DNA of 64,000 nt from assembly GCA_963709875.1 (NCBI GenBank), contig CAVPYB010000002.1, forward strand, positions 248,001 to 312,000. The letters are read 5' to 3'. The stretch is from JAQBDA01 sp963709875. GTDB taxonomy: Bacteria > Chloroflexota > Anaerolineae > Anaerolineales > UBA4823. The translations under genes and the position numbers were made by a program. Numbering within the stretch: position 1 is the first letter of the stretch; every line of letters starts with the position of its first letter. Shown one piece after another: positions 52,878-62,909 of this stretch. Under the pieces are notes generated by a model. The model saw only the letters and a program-made list of their open reading frames with translations, had not been told where the DNA came from and did no database searches.

Positions 52878-53276
52878 TCAAGGTGATTTGTTTCTTCCCA
52901 AATCCTCCTTTTTTTGTGTCTCTGTCCTGTATTTACGCAGCGATCGAAGCAGCCAATCGGGCTGATCACTTTTGCTCACATATGCATCCGCGCCGGCTTT
53001 GAGCAGCATTCTCTCGTATCCAGCATCACTGCTCATGACAATCACAATGGGTTTTGGATCGAGCAGATGCAGGTCAACGATCAGGTCTTCGAACGACCTG
53101 CCGGGCAATTCCCTGTCGATCAAGATGAGATCGGGATGCAGTTCCTCAGACAGTTCAAGCAAACTCTCCACATCTACTGCCTCACCCACTGATTCTATGC
53201 CTGATTCCTCCTCGAGCATCGTCCTGAGCGCCCATAGGGCGTGGGTATGATGGTCCGCCAGCAGAATACGCATCAT
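52878..53276 (-). CDS. Stand-alone receiver-domain protein
   Basis: The 132-residue protein is a single receiver domain: ILLADHHTHALWALRTMLEE, phospho-Asp in LILIDRELPG, conserved Ser in VIVMSSDAG and Lys in DAYVSKSDQP. The usual DD pair is Ala-Asp, so metal binding may be weak. There is no output domain. It lies between the kinase/regulator pair and the envelope series and may tune either. Confidence 0.85.
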   Translation of the reverse strand: MMRILLADHHTHALWALRTMLEEESGIESVGEAVDVESLLELSEELHPDLILIDRELPGRSFEDLIVDLHLLDPKPIVIVMSSDAGYERMLLKAGADAYVSKSDQPDWLLRSLRKYRTETQKKEDLGRNKSP

Positions 53277-53384
53277 AGGAGGTTCTTTCGTTTGGTGTGT
53301 TCTTCGATTGTACGCGAGTAAAAATTGGAGCAGGGACTGGATTCGATGGATTGATCCGTCATTCTCAGCCAGAGTATAGCAAAA

Positions 53385-53419
53385 GTACTCCCTGTGGGCA
53401 ATAACCCCACAGGGAGTAC
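53385..53419 (-). terminator. Rho-independent terminator after the response regulator
   Basis: Perfect 14-bp stem GTACTCCCTGTGGG (53385-53398) / CCCACAGGGAGTAC (53406-53419), followed on the minus strand by TTTTGCTAT. It ends the kinase/regulator transcript 60 bases after the stop at 53479. Confidence 0.8.
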
Positions 53420-53478
53420 AGCAGGCCAGTTAATTTCCTATCCGCGGAGCGAGGCTGGTGACTAGCCGATAGTATAGG

Positions 53479-54129
53479 TTATGAATTCTTCGAGACCAGG
53501 TGATGCTCCAGAGCTATGGTTACAGCTTCGATGCGGTTATTGGCCCCCAGTTTTGAATAAATATTCGTCAGGTGAAACTTAACGGTGGCGGAGGTGATTG
53601 AAAGCTGGGTGGAGATCTCGGTATTCGATTTACCCGTTACCAGCAGCGACAGCACTTCCTTCTCTCGCCCGGTCAGATCGAACCCCACCCCGGGTCTATT
53701 ACGGGTGGACTGGATCAGCGCTTCAGTAGCCTCGGGCGCTAGGGTCGCGTGCCCGCTATGGGCAGCCTTGATCGCCGCTGCCAGATCCTCGGCGTTGACG
53801 TTCTTCAGCAGGTAGCTGGTCGCGCCTGCCTTGAGCGCCTGCTCGACCAGGTCCTGCTCGTGAAAACTGGTCAGGATGATGATTTTCACCGGCGTGTCAA
53901 GGGCAATAATGCGCCGTGTGGCCTCACTGCCATCCATCCCGGGCATCATCATATCCATCAGCACTACGTCCACCTCGTGCGCCGAGCAGAACTCCACCGC
54001 CTCAGCTCCATTACTGGCTTCCCCCACCAGTTCCATCCATTCAAAGCCGTAGATGAAATTCTTCAACCCGTTGCGAAGCATAGCGTGGTCATCGACGATC
54101 AAGATGCGGATGGGTTTTGATTCAGCCAT
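53479..54129 (-). CDS. LuxR/NarL-family response regulator
   Basis: The 216-residue protein has a receiver domain (RILIVDDHAMLRNG, VDVVLMDMMMPGMDG, IIILTSFHE, TSYLLKNVN) and a LuxR HTH (LTGREKEVLSLLVTGKSNTE, then SITSATVKFHLTNIYSKLGA). ATG 54129 is chosen over 54141 because only the shorter form starts where the fold begins. It follows the kinase gene by 13 bases and is its partner. Confidence 0.9.
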   Translation of the reverse strand: MAESKPIRILIVDDHAMLRNGLKNFIYGFEWMELVGEASNGAEAVEFCSAHEVDVVLMDMMMPGMDGSEATRRIIALDTPVKIIILTSFHEQDLVEQALKAGATSYLLKNVNAEDLAAAIKAAHSGHATLAPEATEALIQSTRNRPGVGFDLTGREKEVLSLLVTGKSNTEISTQLSITSATVKFHLTNIYSKLGANNRIEAVTIALEHHLVSKNS

Positions 54130-54142
54130 TGGTTTGCCCATT

Positions 54143-57112
54143 CTAATTATGCCAGACGAGGGTCAGCTCAGTGCCGGATCCGGGTTGGGTTCTGATGCTT
54201 ACTTCGGCGTTTATGGATGTGGCGCGCTCGCGAATAATGCTGATGCCCATGTGTTCTGTATAACCATCCTGGGGTGAGAAGCCCTGCCCGTCGTCACTGA
54301 TCACTAATTTTACCTCACCATTCCACCCATCTCCTGTCCCGGAGCTATCGTGAGTTGCGTATAAGTTCACTGTAACCAGGCTGGCCTGGGCATGCTTGAC
54401 GACATTGTTCAGACCTTCCTGGGCAATGCGATAAAAGCTGGTGTGCACATCCTCTGGGAGGCTGGGGACCCGTTCGATAAAAAGCTGAAACGGCAGCCCG
54501 CTGCGGCTGGTGATCGCCTCGGTGAGCTGCGCCAGCAGCTCATCGAGGGGTGTCTTGATCACCGCCGAGGGTCGCAGCTCGAGCAGCATGGTGCGCATTT
54601 CTGCCAGCGCGCCGCGCGTTAAGCGGCGCAATTCTCCCAGGCTATTTTGTGCCATATCAGGATCGCGACGCCAGATCTGGGGCAACACTTCTGCAACCAG
54701 GCTGGCGGAGAACAGCACCTGGGTCACAGAGTCGTGCAGGTCACGCGCCAGGCGGTTGCGCTCTTCGGAGGCTGCCAAAGCCTGCGCCTTTTCAAAAAGG
54801 CGCGCATCTTCAACCAGATCAGCCAGATCGAGAGCAATTCTATCGATCAAATTGGCTACTTCAGGAGTAACTTCCTGCAAGGGCCGCTGTATCCCGATGC
54901 CCAACAGCCCGGTAAGCGCCTGACGAGCCTTCATGGGTTTCAGGATGATCGATTGGAGACCCTCGGAATGTAAACACGCACCTATGGGATCGGGTAATTC
55001 ACCAACCTGGTCGGCCGGTATAATAATGAGCCTATCTCCCTCGATATCCCTGCGTAACGAAGAATCTTTTTGGAAAATGAAGGCAGATCTTTCGAGTGCT
55101 TGGGGCAACCCATCCGACTGTGGGCAGCAAAGCGCTTCGATATAGTCGCTATGCCCATCCCACAGGCCGATGAAAACATTTTCCGCTCCGAGCAGCTGGA
55201 TTATCGTAGCTGAGAGCTGTCTAAAAGCATTGGGCAGGTCCGCGGTATTGTTGATCGACTGGTGGATACGATTGACGGCAGACAGCCATTCGATGCGCTT
55301 GTACAGCATCTCCTCCAATAATTTACGCTCCGCAACCTCCTTGCTTAACTGATCGTTAATAACGTTCAATTCTGCAGTTCGCTGCTCAACCAATAGTTCG
55401 AGATGATGACGGTATTCATTTAGCTCTGTTTCTGTTTTGATACGTCTTGTGATATCCTGGAAGGCAACCACAGCGGTTTCGACATTTCCGAGATCGTCTT
55501 TTATCGGGTTGGCCCAGATTTCTAACGGGACGCGCCGATCTACCAGGTCGGCTTCGATATCGTCCGCCATGGCTCGATCGCCCTGCAGGGCGCGCTGTAC
55601 CGGCATGTTTTCGATGGGATACGGTTGATCGCTGCCTGCAACCCGGAAGGAGAAATAATCCATCGCTTGGATCAGCGTACGTCCGGCAGAGGGGTCGGGT
55701 TGGATACCACGGGCAGGGTTGCCGAGGATCTCGACCGTACGCTGGTTGATATAGGAGGGCTTTTGATCCTTTCCGTAAACAACCACCCCGAGAGGTAAGC
55801 CTTCCAGGATTTGGGACAGCCGGTTCTCGCTGTTGCGCAAGGTGAGGTTGGCGATCTCAGTTTGTGCTTTCATCAGGTTGATACGGTCAGCAAGCGCCAG
55901 GGAGGAGAGCAAAACCAGCCAGAACATGCCGATGTGTAAGGACTTTTCGGTGAGAGGTGTGCTGGGTAAGGCGCCCACCCGCACCAATTCGGCGCAGATA
56001 ATCCCCAGGGTGAACCCCATCCAGGAGATCAGATATCGTCGGGCCGGGAGGTACCCCTTCCTCCAGCGGTGCAGACCGGCCAGGGCGGTGAGGCTGGGTG
56101 TCAGAAGCAGGCCCATGATAGATAGCTGGGCCAAGAATAGATATCCGGTGAAGAAACCGAGTAAGGCTTTGATCACCCAGAATCCGACAAATAGGTTGAA
56201 GATAAAATGATAGCCTGGCTCCTGGATTTTTTGCTCCAGAAAGTGATCGCTGAAGATCAGGGCTGTAATGAAGCACAGGGACATCGTGAGGTTAAGCAGA
56301 AATTGTTTCTCATGAGAAAAACCGGGCCAAAGGAATTGGTCGGAAACTCCCTCATAAGTGGCGAAGAATAAGGTCGCGCTGGCGAGAAACAATACAAATA
56401 GTAAATAAGTGCGATCTTTCAGCGAAAAATATAATAACAGATGATAACCGATCGCCAAGATCAGAGAGCCGTAGAACAGGCCCACGAGCAAGATCTCCTC
56501 GAACTTTTCACCGGCAAAGCTCTCAGGCGACCAGATGGTGAACGCCAAGGTCATTGAAGAGCCGCTCTCGACGTGCACATAGATGGTTTGCTCTTCTGTA
56601 CCGGGAAGCGGCAGCTCGAAGACAACATGATAGTAGGGTATGTCACGTGTGTCAAATGGTCTCAGGGCACCCGATTCTTTCTTTACGAATCCACCGCCTG
56701 CTGATGGAATATATAAATCCACATAATTCAGGTTTTGGAATTCTGTCTCCAGGAACCACCGGTTGGTCAGGCTAGTTTCATTTAAGAGACTTAGTCGGAG
56801 CCAATAGGCTGAATCCGTATAACCATAGTTGGGCACAGCCGCCTGGCTGCGTACAAACTGAGAGACGTGTTCCGGGGAGGTGACGTCTTCGATGGTCAGC
56901 TCGCCGCTGGGATCTTCCAGGATATCAAGATAAAGCCCCAGGGGGTATTCTCCCTGCTGGTCGGTGAGAATGAGGGGTTCTGGCTCGGGCTGTTCGCTGT
57001 CCTGCGCAAGTGCAGGAAAATACAGGGCAAACGCTGTGATGAGTATCAGGATGAATGCATAAATTTTCAAATCAGACGCTCGAGGGATGTCCTCCCCTTC
57101 GCAGGCCTCCAC
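54143..57112 (-). CDS. 7TMR-DISM hybrid sensor histidine kinase (PAS, GAF, HisKA_3)
   Basis: A 989-residue kinase. After a signal-like helix comes a 7TMR-DISM extracellular domain (about residues 50-200: YTDSAYWLRLSLLNETSLTN, RWFLETEFQNLNYVDLYIPS), then seven membrane helices (about 205-420), a PAS domain (ILEGLPLGVVVYGKDQKPSY), a coiled coil, a GAF domain, and HisKA_3 with His in RLARDLHDSVTQVLFSASL. The HATPase part shows IAQEGLNNVVKHAQASLV and SDDGQGFSPQDGY. The extracellular part may bind carbohydrates or other small ligands. Confidence 0.9.
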   Translation of the reverse strand: MEACEGEDIPRASDLKIYAFILILITAFALYFPALAQDSEQPEPEPLILTDQQGEYPLGLYLDILEDPSGELTIEDVTSPEHVSQFVRSQAAVPNYGYTDSAYWLRLSLLNETSLTNRWFLETEFQNLNYVDLYIPSAGGGFVKKESGALRPFDTRDIPYYHVVFELPLPGTEEQTIYVHVESGSSMTLAFTIWSPESFAGEKFEEILLVGLFYGSLILAIGYHLLLYFSLKDRTYLLFVLFLASATLFFATYEGVSDQFLWPGFSHEKQFLLNLTMSLCFITALIFSDHFLEQKIQEPGYHFIFNLFVGFWVIKALLGFFTGYLFLAQLSIMGLLLTPSLTALAGLHRWRKGYLPARRYLISWMGFTLGIICAELVRVGALPSTPLTEKSLHIGMFWLVLLSSLALADRINLMKAQTEIANLTLRNSENRLSQILEGLPLGVVVYGKDQKPSYINQRTVEILGNPARGIQPDPSAGRTLIQAMDYFSFRVAGSDQPYPIENMPVQRALQGDRAMADDIEADLVDRRVPLEIWANPIKDDLGNVETAVVAFQDITRRIKTETELNEYRHHLELLVEQRTAELNVINDQLSKEVAERKLLEEMLYKRIEWLSAVNRIHQSINNTADLPNAFRQLSATIIQLLGAENVFIGLWDGHSDYIEALCCPQSDGLPQALERSAFIFQKDSSLRRDIEGDRLIIIPADQVGELPDPIGACLHSEGLQSIILKPMKARQALTGLLGIGIQRPLQEVTPEVANLIDRIALDLADLVEDARLFEKAQALAASEERNRLARDLHDSVTQVLFSASLVAEVLPQIWRRDPDMAQNSLGELRRLTRGALAEMRTMLLELRPSAVIKTPLDELLAQLTEAITSRSGLPFQLFIERVPSLPEDVHTSFYRIAQEGLNNVVKHAQASLVTVNLYATHDSSGTGDGWNGEVKLVISDDGQGFSPQDGYTEHMGISIIRERATSINAEVSIRTQPGSGTELTLVWHN

Positions 57113-58132
57113 ATGGGAATGATATGACTGCTGAATTTGTATGACAATGAATTAGATTATATTCGATCCTGATGGGATTCTGTCGAATTCGCTATCCTTC
57201 AGGTCAGTCGCTAGCTTCTATTCATGGTCAGGGAGATACCAGCCTTTCGTGCTGACACTCGTCTCCTAGAAAGATGTCCCAATCATCATGAGCCTATTCC
57301 TTATTCATTACTAGGGTATCTTAGCGAATAAATATTTCATTCCCCCGGCTAAGGAAAGCTTTGAGCCGCCATCCCTTCTTCATTTCTGGTGCAGTTGGGT
57401 GCCTGCTGATGAGAAATTGTTCTGTATTTAAACGACGTGTATGGTTGGAGTGTATGTGTTCTCATATTGAGATTAGCGCCAATTCATAAACAGGGGAAAA
57501 CGATCGGTCAACTCATCGGAACTTACTGGTACTTTTACCCCAATGTCCGAGACAGCTACCGACGAAATTAGGATATGGGCTTAGGATCCGCTGGTTATGA
57601 GCCCGTAATATGAATAAACGCCATAAAGGGGGAGTGAGGTCACACTCGGGGGCTACAATGGCTGAAGGCTGGGTGGGGAATGGCGTTGGGGTTTGTTGCG
57701 CAAGACCTTGATGAGGGCGCGTCTCGGTATCATAATCGCAGATTTACCTACTTGCTTCAGGTTCTGACTTTATCAATTCAACTCCATGAGCACGCACTTT
57801 GAAAGGAAAAATTGAGAAAACCAGGGCAGCCCTCCAGCGCAATCGTTTGTAGGTGCATGATATAACACAGTGTTGAAATTGTCAATTTTATATCGGATAA
57901 ATCCAAATTTGAGCTCTCTCTTACGTTGTGTGACGCCAATCTATCCAGAGATCTGGAGCGACTAGATAAAAATGGTTATCACCCTGTTGGTTTGTGAAAT
58001 TAGGAGCAATCCGATCTGATTTATTTCCTCCACATTCGATGACTTTTGACATTTGACCTAAACGGTGATCCCATCCATACTATTAATTACGTATCCGACC
58101 CAATTTCTAAACATAGATAAGGAGAGAAGAGC
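57113..58132. other. 1.0-kb intergenic region between divergent genes
   Basis: No convincing gene. It separates the divergent kinase and livJ genes and should hold both promoters; I could not pick them with confidence. A 40-codon frame (57680-57802) has no ribosome site or family match. GC content is lower than in the surrounding genes. Nothing else was recognised. Confidence 0.5.
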
Positions 58133-59449
58133 ATGAAACCCGCAATCCGTCTACTGGCACTTGGCATGGTTATTCTCAGCTTGCTACTGGTCGCTGGCTG
58201 TGCACAGCAGCCGGCAGCCCCGCCCGCCGCGACTGAGGAGCCGGCAGCCACCGAAGCGCCCATGGCAGAAGAAGTGACTGTGGTGATTGGTTTTACATCT
58301 TCGCTGACCGGAAGTCAAGAGGTTTCATCTAAACGGCAGGTGAACGGCTTCACCTTATGGATGAACCAGGTCAATGAAGCCGGCGGCATCACGCTGAGCG
58401 ATGGTACAGTGGTAAAGTTTGACTTTCAGACTTATGACGATGAATCCAACGCCGAACGGGTGCAAGAACTGTACACCCGACTGATCACCGAAGACAACGC
58501 CGATTTTTTGATCAGCCCATACTCTTCTGGCCTGACCTCAGCAGCATCGATCGTAGCCGAACAGAACGGTAAGGTGATGATCACCGCTGGTGCAGCAGAT
58601 GATGATGCATATAAGACCGGCAATACTAGCCTGTTCCAGCTGTATACACCGGGCAGCTTGTATATGGCAAGCACGGTTGACATGCTCAAGGAGTTGGATC
58701 CCGGTGCAAAAATTGCGCTGGTACACGAAAGTGATAAATTCTCCACCGGCGTGGTTGAAGGTATCAAACCCTATCTTGAAGCAAACGGTTTCGAAGTTGT
58801 GCTCGAAGAAGGATATGCCTCGGATACAGCAGATTTTGGACCAATCGTAAACAAGATCGCTGGCTCTGGTGCGACCGTTTTACTTGGGGGAGGCCATTAT
58901 AACGACGGCACAGCCCTTGCCCGCGCCCTCTTCGAGCGCCAGGTCGGTCTAAAATTCGCCTACTTGCTGGTAGCCCCGGCAGACACCAAATTCCCCGAGC
59001 TAGGTGACGCAGCTTTGGGTATTGCTACATCCAGCCAATGGGAGTTGGCAGCGACCCACACAGAAGAAGAAGCCGGCAACTTTGGGAAACCTTATTTCGG
59101 TCCTACGGGAGAAGATTTCGCTGCCGCTTACGAAGCTGCCTTTGGCGATCCACCCACGTATCACGTTGCTGGTGGATATACGGCAGGTTTGGTTCTCCAG
59201 AAGGCTATCATCGATGCCGACTCCGTGGATCCCGAAGCTGTCAAAGCTGCCTTGAACGCGATGGATATGTTCACTTTCTATGGTGGTATCCAATACGATA
59301 CCTCTGAAGGAGCGCACGGCTTGCAGATCGCACACAAGATGGTCGTGGCTCAGTGGCAGTTGAATGAGGCAGGTGAGCTTGAGCGTGTGATCATCGCTCC
59401 TGCAGATGTTGCCACAGCCGATCCCCTCTACCCAATTCCGGCTCCATAA
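58133..59449 (+). CDS. Branched-chain-type amino-acid ABC transporter, substrate-binding lipoprotein
   Basis: The 438-residue protein has a lipobox (LLLVAGC), a Pro/Ala/Glu linker and the type-1 periplasmic-binding fold: VVIGFTSSLTGSQEVSSKRQ, NGFTLWMNQVNEAGGITLSD, FLISPYSSGLTSAASIVAEQ and YHVAGGYTAGLVLQKAIIDA. It delivers the ligand to the LivHM permease; the ligand cannot be read. A strong SD (AAGGAGAGAAGAGC) precedes the ATG. A hairpin follows, as usual where the binding protein must be made in excess. Confidence 0.9.
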   Translation: MKPAIRLLALGMVILSLLLVAGCAQQPAAPPAATEEPAATEAPMAEEVTVVIGFTSSLTGSQEVSSKRQVNGFTLWMNQVNEAGGITLSDGTVVKFDFQTYDDESNAERVQELYTRLITEDNADFLISPYSSGLTSAASIVAEQNGKVMITAGAADDDAYKTGNTSLFQLYTPGSLYMASTVDMLKELDPGAKIALVHESDKFSTGVVEGIKPYLEANGFEVVLEEGYASDTADFGPIVNKIAGSGATVLLGGGHYNDGTALARALFERQVGLKFAYLLVAPADTKFPELGDAALGIATSSQWELAATHTEEEAGNFGKPYFGPTGEDFAAAYEAAFGDPPTYHVAGGYTAGLVLQKAIIDADSVDPEAVKAALNAMDMFTFYGGIQYDTSEGAHGLQIAHKMVVAQWQLNEAGELERVIIAPADVATADPLYPIPAP

Positions 59450-59463
59450 CCCCATCTCGAATA

Positions 59464-59495
59464 TACATCCCACCGGTTTTCCCCGGTGGGATGTA
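59464..59495 (+). terminator. Hairpin between the binding protein and livH
   Basis: Perfect 13-bp stem TACATCCCACCGG (59464-59476) / CCGGTGGGATGTA (59483-59495), loop TTTTCC. It probably limits read-through into livHMGF. Confidence 0.7.
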
Positions 59496-59566
59496 CTCTC
59501 TCAACCGTATCTGCTCAGGGCAAGCGCCTCGGGTAGTTACGCTCATCCAATACCACGGGAGTAGAT

Positions 59567-60433
59567 ATGCAACAACTTAGCTTGCTCCTTACGTCCCTGC
59601 CTGATGGCATTTTACTCGGGTTCGTTTACGGTATCGCAGCCATGGGATTGACCCTGATCTGGGGTGTGATGAACGTAATCAACCTGTCACATGGACCGAT
59701 CATCGCGTTGGGAATGTTTGGGACCTTCTTCCTATTCATACGGCTGGGCATTAATCCATACCTTGGTCTGTTCCTGGTGGCAGTGCTCGGATTATTATTG
59801 GGAGTCTTGATCTATATCGTGGCAGTCCACAGGGTGATCGATGCCCCACACTTGTCATCATTGCTGGCAACCTTCTCCGTAAGCATGATCATCATCGGTA
59901 TCGGGACTGCTGTTCTTACCACCTCGCCTTACAATGTCGACTTCAATATGGGAAGCTTCCGGCTCGGTTCGACAACGATTCTCGGTACGCGCCTGATCGC
60001 GGCTTTGTTCGCCTTTCTGTTCACAGGTGGGCTTTATCTATTTTTATACAGAACCCAACCTGGGAAGTTCATCCGCGCGGTAGCCAACAATCGTGCCGCA
60101 GCTGAATTGATGGGCGTGCCCTCCTCCCGCATCCTGGCGCTTAGCTTCGGGATCGGGACCATGCTGGCAGCCGTGTCAGGCGCTTTGATCGCTACATTCT
60201 TCCCCTTCAATATACTTTCCGGGGGCAGCTATGAGCTGAAGAGTTTCGTGATTGTTGTAATAGGCGGTCTGGGCAACCCGATTGGCGCATTGCTGGGCGG
60301 CTTGATCCTGGGCGTTCTGGAGGGCATCATCCCGGCCTTTATGGAGACTTCTTGGGTTCCGGTGATCGAGTTCGCCCTCTTTGTTGTCATATTGCTGGTT
60401 CGTCCTAACGGACTCTTCGGAGCAAAGCAATGA
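59567..60433 (+). CDS. livH: Branched-chain amino-acid ABC transporter permease LivH
   Basis: The 288-residue permease has eight helices and the LivH pattern GFVYGIAAMGLTLIWGVMNV, then INLSHGPIIALGMFG at the start, and VVIGGLGNPIGALLGGLILG with the EAA-like loop near the end. It forms the membrane channel with LivM. Its stop overlaps livM by ATGA. Confidence 0.93.
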   Translation: MQQLSLLLTSLPDGILLGFVYGIAAMGLTLIWGVMNVINLSHGPIIALGMFGTFFLFIRLGINPYLGLFLVAVLGLLLGVLIYIVAVHRVIDAPHLSSLLATFSVSMIIIGIGTAVLTTSPYNVDFNMGSFRLGSTTILGTRLIAALFAFLFTGGLYLFLYRTQPGKFIRAVANNRAAAELMGVPSSRILALSFGIGTMLAAVSGALIATFFPFNILSGGSYELKSFVIVVIGGLGNPIGALLGGLILGVLEGIIPAFMETSWVPVIEFALFVVILLVRPNGLFGAKQ

Positions 60434-61401
60434 AAAACTGGCGAAATCACATCGGTCTTCTCATACCGCTGCTGGTGGTGATTGGGATGGTTCTGTGGCC
60501 GGTTTTCACGAAAAATGTCTCCAATCGTGAGGTTGTATTTACCATTCTCAAGGCCATTGCGTTAGCATCCAGCTTAAATATCTTGCTCGGATACACTGGC
60601 TATGTTAACTTCGGTTCGATTGTCTTCTATGGTTTTGGTGGTTATGTAGGCCTGTATTTCCTCAACGAGCAAGGCTGGTCGATTTGGGTAAGCCTGCTGG
60701 TGGGTGGGATTGCAGCTGGCTTACTGGCATTTTTACTGGGTAAGGCGATATTGCGTCTGCGCGGCGCTTACTTTGCTCTGGCAACTATTGGCATAAACGA
60801 AGCCATGAAAGCCCTAATTAATAACCTTGACTTGTTCGGTGGCCCTATTGGAATGACGTTGAACTTCTCGGTATATAAAGCATACGGTGGAGCAGCCCAG
60901 GCACTGGAGATGTCGTTTTATATCATGACCGGGTTGGCTCTTGCTGCGGTCATCATCAGCTATATCATTCGTATCTCGAAGTTCGGTTTGGGTTTATTGG
61001 CGATCCGAGAAAATGAAGATGCGGCTGAAGTCATGGGGGTTGACGCCCCGAATGCTAAGACCTGGGCTTATGTGATCTCGGCCATCATTCCCGGTATGGT
61101 AGGCGTGCTGTTCTTCTTCAAGAACGGCAACGTTGAGCCGCATGTGGCTTTTCCGCTGCACTCGTCCGTTGAGCTGCTGGTGATGGTGATGCTGGGTGGT
61201 CAGGGTACAGTTCTCGGACCCATCTTGGGCGCAATCGCCTATCAAGGCATGCGGGGTTATTTCGTAACCAGTGAGTTTTTCAAGGACATCCAGCTATCCG
61301 TATCGGGTGTACTGCTGCTGCTGATCGTGCTGTTCATCCCGGCCGGAGCGGTCGGTTGGCTGCGCCATCGCTTCCCAGCCCTCAGGAGGGTACTGGCATG
61401 A
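60430..61401 (+). CDS. livM: Branched-chain amino-acid ABC transporter permease LivM
   Basis: The 323-residue permease shows AIALASSLNILLGYTGYVNF, then GSIVFYGFGGYVGLYF, the LivM core, the EAA-like loop LLAIRENEDAAEVMGVDAPN and a C-terminal MVMLGGQGTVLGPILGAIAY. It overlaps livG by ATGA. Length is normal. Confidence 0.93.
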   Translation: MKNWRNHIGLLIPLLVVIGMVLWPVFTKNVSNREVVFTILKAIALASSLNILLGYTGYVNFGSIVFYGFGGYVGLYFLNEQGWSIWVSLLVGGIAAGLLAFLLGKAILRLRGAYFALATIGINEAMKALINNLDLFGGPIGMTLNFSVYKAYGGAAQALEMSFYIMTGLALAAVIISYIIRISKFGLGLLAIRENEDAAEVMGVDAPNAKTWAYVISAIIPGMVGVLFFFKNGNVEPHVAFPLHSSVELLVMVMLGGQGTVLGPILGAIAYQGMRGYFVTSEFFKDIQLSVSGVLLLLIVLFIPAGAVGWLRHRFPALRRVLA

Positions 61402-62151
61402 CGACATTATTATCGATACAAGGTGTAACCAAGCGTTTTGGCGGTTTACAGGCCCTCTCAAACGTCACATTCGATCTGCCTGAAGGCCAGATTTTGGGTT
61501 TGATCGGACCCAATGGCGCCGGAAAGACAACCCTATTCAACGCTATAAATGGGGTTTATCCACCCGATGAAGGCCGCGTCATCTTCCGCGACGAGGATGT
61601 GACGACGGCAAAAACATACCATCACGCCCGTATGGGAATGGCTCGCACTCACCAGATCGTTCAGCCATTGAACGAGCTCACCGTGCGCGAGAATGTGATG
61701 GTAGGTGCTTGCTTCGGTCGCGAGAACCAGCGCCTGGGGAATGCTGCCCAGATCGCCGAGGAAGTATTGGAATTCGTCGGCTTAGCGGATAGATCGAACT
61801 CAATTGGCAGGCAGTCTCAATGTGGCCCAAAAGAAGAGGCTCGAGATGGCGCGTGCACTGGCGTCTCGTCCATATCTGCTGCTGTTGGACGAGGTGCTGG
61901 CAGGTCTCAATTCCTCGGAAATCGGCGGCATGGTCGAAATGGTGAAGAAAATCCGCGACCGTGGGATCACGATTATCATGATCGAGCATGTGATGAAAGC
62001 GGTTATGAACGTCTCCGACCGCATCGTCGTGCTGGATTACGGCGAACAGATTGCAGAAGGCACGCCGGAAGAGATCTCCTCGAATGAAAAGGTCATCGAA
62101 GCCTATCTCGGTGACCCAAAACTGGCTGAGAAACTGCTGCGGGAGGAATGA
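61398..62151 (+). CDS. livG: Branched-chain amino-acid ABC transporter ATPase LivG (frameshifted)
   Basis: The first frame carries Walker A GLIGPNGAGKTTLFNAINGV and the Q-loop TRTHQI-like part (MARTHQIVQPLNELT). The second, from about 61804, carries the signature region LNVAQKKRLEMARALASRPY, Walker B LLLLDEVLAGLN and the H-loop IIMIEHVM. One extra base near 61800 separates them; removing it gives a normal 250-residue ATPase. All other genes of the operon are intact, so a sequencing error is likely. Confidence 0.88.
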
Positions 62152-62864
62152 ACATGCCAATCTTAGAAGTCAACGATATTTCCTCCGGTTATGGAGAAGT
62201 TCAGATCCTGTGGGGTTCCAGCCTGAAGCTAGAAAAAGGCAAATTAACTTGTCTGGTAGGCGGGAATGGTGCCGGGAAGACAACTTTACTGCGGACTGTA
62301 ATGGGTCAACTTCGTCTCATGAAGGGATCGATTTCATTCGATGGACAGGATGTCAGCCGTACACCTGCATACACGAAAGCTGAGATGGGTATGATCCTCG
62401 TTCCAGAGGGACGCCAGCTGTTCACAGACATGAGTGTTTATGAGAACCTTGAAATGGGAGCATCCAACAAGCGCGCCAAGCCTAAGTTAAAAGAAAACCT
62501 GAGGCATGTGTATGAGATGTTCCCTCGGTTGAAAGAACGCCAGGAACAAAAAGCCGGCACGCTCAGCGGCGGCGAGCAGCAAATGTTAGCCGTAGCCCGG
62601 GGGATCATGGCCGACCCGACCGTCTTGATGATCGATGAGCTCTCCCTCGGTCTCGCGCCAGTGCTGATCCTTAATCTGTTCGAGAGCCTCAAATCCTTAC
62701 GCGAGTTAGGGATCACCATCCTGCTGGTCGAACAGAACGTGCAGATGGCTCTGGCTATCAGCGATTATGGCTATGTCTTGGCTGAGGGCAAGGTAGAACT
62801 CCAGGGTCCGGCCCGCGAGCTGATCAAGAACGAACATATCCGCCAGGCGTACCTGGGATTATAG
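62148..62864 (+). CDS. livF: Branched-chain amino-acid ABC transporter ATPase LivF
   Basis: The 238-residue ATPase shows Walker A LVGGNGAGKTTLLRTVMGQL, the Q-loop and LVPEGRQLFTDMSVYENLEM, signature LSGGEQQMLAVARGIMADPT, Walker B LMIDELSLGL (Asp-Glu) and H-loop LLVEQNV. It pairs with LivG to power uptake. It starts at ATG 62148 inside the livG stop. Confidence 0.94.
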   Translation: MNMPILEVNDISSGYGEVQILWGSSLKLEKGKLTCLVGGNGAGKTTLLRTVMGQLRLMKGSISFDGQDVSRTPAYTKAEMGMILVPEGRQLFTDMSVYENLEMGASNKRAKPKLKENLRHVYEMFPRLKERQEQKAGTLSGGEQQMLAVARGIMADPTVLMIDELSLGLAPVLILNLFESLKSLRELGITILLVEQNVQMALAISDYGYVLAEGKVELQGPARELIKNEHIRQAYLGL

Positions 62865-62909
62865 GACGAACCACAGCAAGAAAAACTGACCGGATAGAGG
62901 CTGGCAGCC

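Noticed and set aside
57680..57802. Forty-codon plus-strand frame in the 1-kb gap
   Set aside because: No Shine-Dalgarno site and no recognisable family; chance frame is likely.
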